A program made the translations under genes and the position numbers. The notes beneath the pieces are model-generated. The model ran no database searches, was not told where the DNA came from, and saw only the letters and a list, made by a program, of their open reading frames with translations. From contig JAAGZM010000097.1 in assembly GCA_024206355.1 (NCBI GenBank), positions 1-5,245 of the forward strand: 5,245 nucleotides of DNA, written 5' to 3'. Shown here piece after piece: positions 1 through 5,245 of this stretch (position 1 is its first letter; each line of letters begins with the position of its first letter). Source of the stretch: Gammaproteobacteria bacterium. Its GTDB lineage: Bacteria; Pseudomonadota; Gammaproteobacteria; Enterobacterales; GCA-2746155.

Positions 1-160
1 GGTACTGACAAGTTAAATATTTTTACCTTTAATTGTGGGGTCGGTTCCCTATATTTATCTAAATCATTAGACTCTAGTGGGAATAGATTAAGCAATTATT
101 GAAGATATAACTCAATTTGAGTAACGTCATCCCATGCACCAAAGTTAATTTGTCAGTACC
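1..160. mobile_element. MITE-like 160-bp element with inverted terminal repeats
   Basis: The first 10 bases (GGTACTGACA) are the exact reverse complement of bases 151-160. Extended to 20 bases, the two ends match at 17 positions (ggtactgacaagttaaatat against ggtactgacaaattaacttt). The interior is A+T-rich and has stops in every frame checked (all three minus frames and one plus frame), so it carries no transposase; it includes a perfect 11-base palindrome, CTCAATTTGAG, at 111-121. The right end directly abuts a symporter gene remnant, which suggests that insertion broke that gene. The same terminal sequence recurs at 1916-1931, 3086-3100 and 3102-3111. A target-site duplication cannot be tested because the left flank lies outside the window. 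The ends loosely resemble IS6/IS26-family termini (GGCACTGTTGCAAA), but this is inference. Alternatively, these could be two independent insertion-sequence ends that happen to lie close together. Confidence 0.6.
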
Positions 161-306
161 CTGAAACGGTATTGGTTTGGGCTGCAAGAAATTTAGTCCC
201 AGAATTTTTGGGTGCCTTGGTATTGGCAGGTATAATGGCAACGGCATTATCGTCAGCTTCTACCTTTCTTTATAGTGCCATTAAAAAAATAAAGCCAGGG
301 TTCTGA
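160..306 (+). pseudogene. Sodium:solute symporter (SSS family) remnant
   Basis: Read from base 160 in the plus strand, the frame gives a peptide starting PETVLVWAARNLVPEF and continuing LGALVLAGIMATALSSASTFL, then about 11 unrelated-looking residues and TGA at 304-306. The glycine-alanine-rich segment followed by a Ser/Ala-Ser-Thr run is the typical membrane helix of sodium:solute symporters (the pattern LAGI-(L/M)-A-A-A-(L/M)-S-S/T-A), which import solutes with sodium. Only about 35 residues of a roughly 500-residue family survive. There is no start codon ahead of the conserved part: the frame runs back through the 160-bp element to a stop at 118-120. The upstream side is cut exactly at the element's end. 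Downstream, the similarity appears to fade near base 270, so that side is also truncated. The stop lies two bases from the stop of the convergent methyltransferase gene. It is not expected to make a functional protein. Family assignment is by eye from a short segment. Confidence 0.6.
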
Positions 307-308
307 TC

Positions 309-1802
309 CTAGATGTCCTCGTGTTTCTCTAGGATTGCGTATATCTTTTCTCGAATCGGATCGGGCAGTGGTGCAGGCTGATGGTTCTCCAGGATATTGC
401 GCAGATCATCGTCGATACGTTCAGTCAGTTCCTTGTCCGGAATGGAGCTTGAACTAAGAGGGAAGGCGGCTCCAAAATAGCTGGTATTCCAGTAATTGTC
501 TCGGCAGTGCTTTACAGTGTGCTTATCTGCGAGATAGTTACCCCTGAGCCCCACAGATCGGGTGACATCTAAAGCAAGGTGTTCATCATCGACGGGGATC
601 CCCTTCCACATACAGCGGAGCATTCCGGCAAGATCGTTGCAAAGCAGCAATGAGTGCAAAGAAAAAGTGATCCCATCATCTAGTATGCCTAGGTAGTCCA
701 TCGTGCCAGGCTGCATGTAGAATGCTTCCATCAATCCAATTCCAATCTGTATGCATGCATCCTGGTTGAAACGTCGTGCAGAAGAATTTCCACCTCCTCC
801 AGCTGTCGGGGGCAGTCCATAGTGACCCCTGATCTGGCGCATGGCCATGTCGGCCAATAGTTCCGGTACCTTGTTCTTCAGATTCCCGGTGCTGGGTTCC
901 ATAAAGTCGTTTTCCGCACAGCCTATGCAGAACGAGCCTTCTCGAACAAGTTGCGATAGAACCATACCAGCAAAATCAGTAGCCAGACTGTGAGTTAAGC
1001 AACCTGCGATTGTGTAAGGAGCAGTGCCGCCGCCGATAGAGACAGTTCCCACCATTGAGGGAATTCCACACTCGGCAGCTCGAATGATCTGATCGCAATG
1101 TGTCTTGGCGTAGTAGAGCGGCAGTGGTGTGATTTGAAGATTGAAGTAGGGTTTCTCTGCGAGCTTATCCATCCCCCCTCGAATTGCTGCGGCCATCTCA
1201 ATGATTGCGTTTAAGGAGATGATATTATCGCACAGGTACTCGAGAGGCTTGGTTGTGTTCTCGGCCATTGCTACGAACGCTCCAATCTCACCATGTAGGG
1301 TAGGGTCCGGGACATCTATAACCGGCACACAGACTCCATCAATGTTCGGAAGTGCATCGGAAACCCGCGCGATGGTGGCTATATCCTCTCGGGTACTCTC
1401 CCTCAGTTCTCCTGTTTCGAGGTCAACCACTTTGATGCAGGTCATTCCGGGGATGAATGATGTGGCTCCTTCTTTGAACTCAAGGTAGTCGCTCGCGTCG
1501 CGATTCCAAAGCTTCACGCTTTTCGACACTGTTGAGAGACATTTTTCCACGAGCTCGCGATCGAACTTCACCACATTATCCGGCGTGATTTCACAGCCTG
1601 CTTTGGTGAAATAGTCGAAAACCCGAGGATCTGGATCGAACGCAACGCCAATTTCACTCATAAGCTGAAAGGTAGCATCGAGGATCTTCTGGACATCAGC
1701 TTCCGGCAGAATATTATAGATTGGGGTTGTCCTGTATAACTGTTCTTCATTTTTCGTGGTTGACTTACCACGACTGGAGCGGCCACCTTTTCTACGTTGC
1801 AT
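309..1802 (-). CDS. MttB-superfamily (trimethylamine/quaternary amine) corrinoid methyltransferase, non-pyrrolysine
   Basis: The 497-residue product matches the MttB family in length and pattern. Family members transfer a methyl group from a methylated amine to a cognate corrinoid protein in the cytoplasm. The basic start (MQRRKGGRSSRGK) is typical of family N-termini and supports the ATG at 1800-1802; weak Shine-Dalgarno candidates are AAGG and AGGA within 15 bases upstream. Recognisable blocks are STREDIATIARVSDALPNIDG (about 136-155), a PLPLYYAKTHCDQIIRAAECGIP barrel segment (226-248), the glycine-rich GTVSIGGGTAPYT (252-264), AGGGGNSS (334-341), LDDGITFSLHSLLLCNDLAGML (374-395) and the C-terminal GNYLADKHT (421-429). 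The frame has no internal amber codon, so this is a non-pyrrolysine member like the glycine betaine methyltransferase MtgB rather than a classical trimethylamine enzyme; the true substrate is unknown (betaine, carnitine and similar are candidates). The gene ends in TAG, but readthrough would add only 12 residues. No corrinoid protein, reactivase or second methyltransferase is in the window. Its G+C (about 50-60% in sampled lines) exceeds that of both neighbours, suggesting transfer. Confidence 0.9.
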   Translation of the reverse strand: MQRRKGGRSSRGKSTTKNEEQLYRTTPIYNILPEADVQKILDATFQLMSEIGVAFDPDPRVFDYFTKAGCEITPDNVVKFDRELVEKCLSTVSKSVKLWNRDASDYLEFKEGATSFIPGMTCIKVVDLETGELRESTREDIATIARVSDALPNIDGVCVPVIDVPDPTLHGEIGAFVAMAENTTKPLEYLCDNIISLNAIIEMAAAIRGGMDKLAEKPYFNLQITPLPLYYAKTHCDQIIRAAECGIPSMVGTVSIGGGTAPYTIAGCLTHSLATDFAGMVLSQLVREGSFCIGCAENDFMEPSTGNLKNKVPELLADMAMRQIRGHYGLPPTAGGGGNSSARRFNQDACIQIGIGLMEAFYMQPGTMDYLGILDDGITFSLHSLLLCNDLAGMLRCMWKGIPVDDEHLALDVTRSVGLRGNYLADKHTVKHCRDNYWNTSYFGAAFPLSSSSIPDKELTERIDDDLRNILENHQPAPLPDPIREKIYAILEKHEDI

Positions 1803-1874
1803 AATCCTGTACCTTCAAATTCCTCGTAATAGAAGAATAAACATTCTATTTTCCTATGTCTAGAATAAAGTAGC

Positions 1875-1924
1875 AGCTTGAAATTAAAATTAACTTGATT
1901 TGTTAGCTTGATAATTTTAACTTG
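1875..1924. repeat. Imperfect tandem direct repeat next to a repeat-element end
   Basis: Two copies of a 20-23-base unit lie head to tail: 1875-1897 and 1905-1924, separated by 7 bases. Both begin AGCTTG and end TTAACTTG, differing by an A+T-rich 3-base length change and a few substitutions in the middle. The second copy runs directly into the repeat end at 1916-1931. Repeated subterminal units are a common arrangement in transposon ends, where transposase binds, but a regulator-binding site in the divergent promoter region is an alternative. No convincing -35/-10 pair was found for either flanking gene. Confidence 0.5.
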
Positions 1925-1931
1925 TCAGTAC
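1916..1931 (-). repeat. Terminal-repeat copy (GGTACTGACA family), oriented leftward
   Basis: The reverse complement of this stretch is GTACTGACAAGTTAAA, identical over 16 bases to positions 2-17 at the left edge of the window, in inverted orientation. Chance identity of this length in 5 kb is improbable. Read inward it points left, so together with the copy at the window start it brackets a unit of about 1.93 kb containing the symporter remnant and the methyltransferase gene. It lies 31 bases upstream of the PHP gene's start codon. Confidence 0.75.
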
Positions 1932-1961
1932 GTATTTACTATAGGTTGAACAAAAATTTAA

Positions 1962-3086
1962 ATGAACTTTAAACCCCAAAAAAACCAAATTATAGGGTTG
2001 TCGATTTTTGTTTTATTTGTTGTTTGTATAATCAGCCTAATTTGTGAAGATTCTACTACAGTAGGTGAATTTAATGTGTATTACGGCAATCTACATGCCC
2101 ACACAGGGCTATCCGATGGGGTCGGGACTCCTGCCCAGGCCTTTGCAAAAGCACGCAATATCGCCCACCTAGATTTTTATGCCATTACAGATCACGATTA
2201 CTGGCCCGATGATATGACCGATTCTGATTGGTCTCAAATAAAACAAGCCGCTAACGATTATAATGAAGATGGGGTCTTCACCGCCTTTTGGGGTTTTGAA
2301 TGGACCAGCGATATAGAAGAAAATAATAATGGGGATAAGGGGCTGGGTCATTTTACTGTAATTAATAGCGATGACTGGGCTCATAGTCGAAATTCTGCTA
2401 CAAACACCCTTTCCAAATTTGCAAAATGGCTGGATGGCACTAGCGGTGTGGCATTTTTTAATCATCCTGGTCAATACAGTACGACTTTCGACAAATTTAT
2501 TTTTGACCACAGTGATAACATAGTGGGTATGGAGCTGTGGAATCGGGCTTCAGGCTTTTCCTATTATTACAATAATGGCTACAATAAAAATGACGGCGGT
2601 TATGGTTATTACGATGAAGCTCTCAGGTTAGGGTGGTATATAGGAGCCAGCGGCGGTCATGATACCCACGACAATTCCTGGGGAGTGATGAATGACTACC
2701 GTTTAGCAGTGCTGGCTAAGGAAAACACCAGGACATCTATTTTGGCTGCCTATAAAGCGCGTAGATTCTTCTCCAGCGCTGATAAAAATATTTCCTTTTC
2801 TTTCACTGCCAACGGTTCTGAAATGGGTTCAAAAATTAACGGGGGCTCTTTGAGTATTACCATTGAGGCTTCAGATACAGACAATGAAAAATTTGACCGC
2901 ATACAGCTGCTTAAAAATGGAGATGTGGTTAAAACCTGGACCCCGAATACAGCCAACGCTTTGGTTACTCATACATTGACTGCTGCTAAAGATGATTATT
3001 TTTATGCAAGAGTCCGGCAGTCAGATAAAGATGAAGCGGTCTCCTCACCAATTTTTATCACTACCGATGGAACCCCAAAAATTTAG
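1962..3086 (+). CDS. Exported PHP-domain metallohydrolase (CehA/McbA-like) with C-terminal beta-sandwich
   Basis: The 374-residue product starts with a short basic region and a hydrophobic helix (about residues 10-28, IIGLSIFVLFVVCIISLIC), indicating export or membrane anchoring. Cys28 is not in a good lipobox. The PHP metal-binding motifs are complete: HxH at His45/His47 with Asp52 in NLHAHTGLSDG, TDHD (Asp77-His78-Asp79), Glu113 in WGFEW, His130 in GLGHF, NHPG with His168, Glu191 in ELWN, and GGHDTHD (His233, Asp234, His236). This architecture fits CehA/McbA-type metallohydrolases, which cleave ester or phosphoester bonds using bound metals; the substrate cannot be read from the sequence. 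Residues about 276-366 look like an Ig-like beta-sandwich. The first ATG of the frame is used; the leader is A+T-rich, with only a weak AGG 15 bases upstream. The gene is divergent from the methyltransferase and convergent with the IorB-like gene. Its TAG stop overlaps the first base of a repeat copy, so a C-terminal tail may have been lost. Confidence 0.85.
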   Translation: MNFKPQKNQIIGLSIFVLFVVCIISLICEDSTTVGEFNVYYGNLHAHTGLSDGVGTPAQAFAKARNIAHLDFYAITDHDYWPDDMTDSDWSQIKQAANDYNEDGVFTAFWGFEWTSDIEENNNGDKGLGHFTVINSDDWAHSRNSATNTLSKFAKWLDGTSGVAFFNHPGQYSTTFDKFIFDHSDNIVGMELWNRASGFSYYYNNGYNKNDGGYGYYDEALRLGWYIGASGGHDTHDNSWGVMNDYRLAVLAKENTRTSILAAYKARRFFSSADKNISFSFTANGSEMGSKINGGSLSITIEASDTDNEKFDRIQLLKNGDVVKTWTPNTANALVTHTLTAAKDDYFYARVRQSDKDEAVSSPIFITTDGTPKI

Positions 3087-3111
3087 GACTGACAAATTAA
3101 TGGTACTGACA
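3086..3111 (+). repeat. Two tandem copies of the GGTACTGACA-family terminal repeat
   Basis: The first copy, 3086-3100 (ggactgacaaattaa), equals the 160-bp element's right-end version, GGTACTGACAAATTAA, with one T deleted. After a single base, a second copy, 3102-3111, is an exact GGTACTGACA but then diverges. Both read rightward. The first base of the first copy is also the last base of the PHP gene's stop codon. The arrangement suggests nested or successive insertions, or a decayed element. The 68 bases from here to the IorB-like stop codon contain no recognisable gene or strong terminator. Confidence 0.65.
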
Positions 3112-3179
3112 TGCAGATGTTGCTGTTATACCAATGAGAAGTCTTGGTTTACGTTGTCAAACCGTTTGTGCTGCGCCAT

Positions 3180-5245
3180 TCAGCTTGATAATTGATCACC
3201 AATTGGTAGTCTTCTAATCCTTTTGCCAGTAGCTCTGAATATTGCATTAGTTAATGCAGGGGCAACAGGAGGTATTGGTATTTCACCTACTCCTGTTGGA
3301 ACATCATCCCATGGTAAAATGTGACATTCGAAGTTTTCAGGAATTTTGGCAATTTTTGACAGTGGGTATTGATGAAAATTATTCTGAATAATTTGCCCAT
3401 CCTTTACGGTGATTTCTAGATTGAGAGCAGTACTCAAACCATCCACAGTTGCTCCCTGTAATTGTGCTTCGACTGCATTAGGATTGACTGCAAGACCACA
3501 ATCTATGGCAGCAACAATTCTCTCGATAGTCAGCTCACCAGATTTGCTTACAGAGACTTCTATGGCATGAGCGGCGTAACCACCGAAAGTAAAATGTGTA
3601 GCTATTCCTATTCCCTTACCTTTTGTTTGAGCTTTCTTATAATCAATTTCACTGGCTACAAATTTTAATAATTTGGCAAGACGACCTGGGTTAAATGTAG
3701 GTCCACCATGACCTTCATACTTAAGCTCCCGTGCTTCTCCAAGAATGCTGAGTTGAAAATCCAACGGGTCCTGTGCTGTTTCATGGGCAACTTCATCAAT
3801 AAAGCTTTGGACAACAAAAGCATTAGCTGTATGCGCAGGTGCTCTCCAACTGCCTCTAGGCACACCGGATTTAATAGGAAAATATTCCTGTTGAAAATTT
3901 GGAATAATTTGTGCTGGGTAATCATCGGTATAGAGTTCTGCACCCCATAATTTATCGTCAGTCATATTTGGTCGACGATAGTATTTACTGGCACTAGCTA
4001 AACGCTGACTCCAGGCAGTGATTTGATTATTTTTACCGAGTCCAGCAATCATCTGGTGTTTACCAGAAGGACGATAAAAGTCATGTTGCATATCATCTTC
4101 ACGGGTCCATACAAGATTGATGGGTTTTCCTGACTTTTTTGAAATAAGAGCAGCTTCAACGGCATAATCTGTTGATAATCTGCGACCAAAACCACCGCCA
4201 ACTCTGGTCATTTCAATGGATATATTTTCACGATCGATGCCACAAGCTTTGTTTATACCTCTTGATGCACCAGAGGGTATTTGTGTAGGAACAATTACCT
4301 GACAGGCATTATCTGTTACATGGGCAAAACAGTTTTGAGGTTCCATTGGAGCATGGCTGACAAAAGGGATAAAATACTCACGTGTAATGACTTTTTTTGC
4401 AGCTTTTATTGTACCTTTAAAATCACCATCATCACGGACCATTTGTCCATTTTGAGCTAATAATTTATCGCATTGCTCAAGGAATGTTTCTGAGGATTCA
4501 TTTTCATGGGGGCCTTTATTCCATTCAATTTTAAGAGCCTTACGTCCTTGTATTGCAGCCCATGTATTATTTGCTATTACCGCTATCCCATCGGCAATGA
4601 TAAAATATGGTTCACCTTCTTTAGGTCCTTGGATATGAATCACATCAACAACGCCTGTAATTTTCTTAGCGGCACTATCGTCAAAGGATTTCACTGTGCC
4701 ATCGAGATAGGGAGAGCGTTGCATAACTGCGACAAAAGCCCCATCGATTTTGGCGTCTATTCCATATCTTGTACGTCCTGTAACTATTTCATGAGCATCA
4801 AGTGTTTTTATTCTGGTCCCGGCTATTTTATATTCCTTGATAGGCTTTAATTCAGGTGACTCTTCACTGAGGGGTAATTGTGAAGCAATTTTAATTAAAT
4901 CAGAATACGGAAGTTTTTTGTTATTTACGGTATTAGTTACATAACCATTTTTGCAACTGGCTTGGGTTGCGTCAATATTCCATATCTTTGCTGCAGCCTG
5001 TTGTAAAACCTGCCGGGCTTTAGCTCCTACCTCTCTCATGAAATTGAAATTACTCGTTAACCCTGTACTACCACCAACACCTTGACCACCGTATTTCCAT
5101 GCAAAGCCATCTTTGGTTTTTACAATACCCAGAGGCATTTGTTTTACTGAAACCTGATCCCAATCAACTTCTAGTTCTTCTGCGATCAGCATCGGTAATG
5201 TACTTTTTATTCCTTGCCCAATTTCAGGTTGATTGTTGCCAATGA
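3180..5245 (-). CDS. IorB-like molybdopterin-binding subunit of a xanthine dehydrogenase-family oxidoreductase (5' end outside window)
   Basis: This is the large catalytic subunit of an isoquinoline 1-oxidoreductase/aldehyde oxidase-type molybdenum hydroxylase, which hydroxylates N-heterocycles or aldehydes with water as the oxygen source. The frame stays open to the window edge: 17 further complete codons precede the ATG at 5192, encoding IGNNQPEIGQGIKSTLP. This is the family's conserved (E)-(M/I)-GQG-(I/V)-x-T/S-x-LP stretch, so that ATG is internal and the gene starts beyond 5245. Numbering from that internal Met, visible motifs are YGGQGVGGST (34-43), FVSHAPMEPQN (277-287), cofactor-binding VGGGFGRR (331-338), PRGSWRAPAHTAN (445-457), DCGLAVNPN (564-572), GVGE with the likely catalytic Glu637, and the terminal block PPVAPALTNAIFRATGKRIR (641-660) followed by RLPI. 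The C-terminus is complete, with TGA at 3180-3182. Such subunits usually reach about 720-780 residues, are often exported by the Tat route, and pair with a small 2Fe-2S subunit, expected upstream outside the window. The substrate is unknown. Confidence 0.92.
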   Translation of the reverse strand, partial: IGNNQPEIGQGIKSTLPMLIAEELEVDWDQVSVKQMPLGIVKTKDGFAWKYGGQGVGGSTGLTSNFNFMREVGAKARQVLQQAAAKIWNIDATQASCKNGYVTNTVNNKKLPYSDLIKIASQLPLSEESPELKPIKEYKIAGTRIKTLDAHEIVTGRTRYGIDAKIDGAFVAVMQRSPYLDGTVKSFDDSAAKKITGVVDVIHIQGPKEGEPYFIIADGIAVIANNTWAAIQGRKALKIEWNKGPHENESSETFLEQCDKLLAQNGQMVRDDGDFKGTIKAAKKVITREYFIPFVSHAPMEPQNCFAHVTDNACQVIVPTQIPSGASRGINKACGIDRENISIEMTRVGGGFGRRLSTDYAVEAALISKKSGKPINLVWTREDDMQHDFYRPSGKHQMIAGLGKNNQITAWSQRLASASKYYRRPNMTDDKLWGAELYTDDYPAQIIPNFQQEYFPIKSGVPRGSWRAPAHTANAFVVQSFIDEVAHETAQDPLDFQLSILGEARELKYEGHGGPTFNPGRLAKLLKFVASEIDYKKAQTKGKGIGIATHFTFGGYAAHAIEVSVSKSGELTIERIVAAIDCGLAVNPNAVEAQLQGATVDGLSTALNLEITVKDGQIIQNNFHQYPLSKIAKIPENFECHILPWDDVPTGVGEIPIPPVAPALTNAIFRATGKRIRRLPIGDQLSS

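Noticed and set aside
1..160. Transposase remnant on the minus strand inside the 160-bp element
   Set aside because: All three minus frames contain stops, and the longest peptide shows no DDE or helix-turn-helix pattern that I can recognise.
1834..1847. Palindrome AGAATAAACATTCT upstream of the methyltransferase gene as an operator
   Set aside because: The arms are only five bases long, in A+T-rich DNA, with no link to a known regulator or promoter position.
1922..1945. Outward promoter formed by the repeat end (TTGTCA) and TATAGG ahead of the PHP gene
   Set aside because: The two hexamers are only 12 bases apart, and no acceptable -10 sequence lies 16-18 bases downstream of TTGTCA.
3146..3163. 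GGTTT...AAACC hairpin between the convergent genes as a terminator
   Set aside because: The stem is five base pairs with an 8-base loop and is not followed by a T-run on either strand.
3112..3179. Short open plus-strand frame between the repeat pair and the IorB-like stop codon
   Set aside because: The translated peptide has no recognisable family pattern, no convincing start signal, and is too short to judge.

Overview
This 5.2-kb window looks like a mosaic stretch of bacterial accessory DNA. It holds three sizeable genes of unrelated function, one symporter remnant, and at least five copies of a short repeat with the consensus GGTACTGACAARTTAA, which sit only between genes. The organism cannot be fixed from the sequence. 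The gene families (periplasmic-type molybdenum hydroxylase, exported PHP metallohydrolase, MttB-family methyltransferase, sodium:solute symporter) fit a Gram-negative, probably environmental or marine, heterotroph. Hand counts on sampled lines put the base composition near 42% G+C for the PHP and molybdenum-hydroxylase genes but about 50-60% for the methyltransferase gene, so the latter appears to have a different history.

Layout from left to right. Positions 1-160 form a small element with inverted ends and no gene, resembling a MITE (a non-autonomous insertion). It abuts a short plus-strand remnant of a sodium:solute symporter gene (about 160-306). Next, on the minus strand, is a complete MttB-superfamily methyltransferase gene (309-1802) without pyrrolysine. 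A 159-bp A+T-rich divergent spacer follows (1803-1961), carrying an imperfect tandem repeat and another repeat end (1916-1931). Then comes a plus-strand gene for an exported PHP-domain metallohydrolase with a C-terminal beta-sandwich (1962-3086). Its stop codon touches two more repeat copies (3086-3111). The rest of the window is the 3' part of a minus-strand gene for an IorB-like molybdopterin-binding subunit (3180 to beyond 5245); its true start lies outside the window.

The genes do not form an operon or an evident pathway. The methyltransferase lacks a nearby corrinoid protein, and the IorB-like subunit's small iron-sulfur partner would be expected beyond the right edge. The most notable feature is the repeat family. 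Its ends coincide with a broken gene, with a stop codon and with a jump in base composition, which suggests that insertion-element activity assembled this region. The terminal sequence loosely resembles IS6/IS26-type ends, but no transposase is present in the window.
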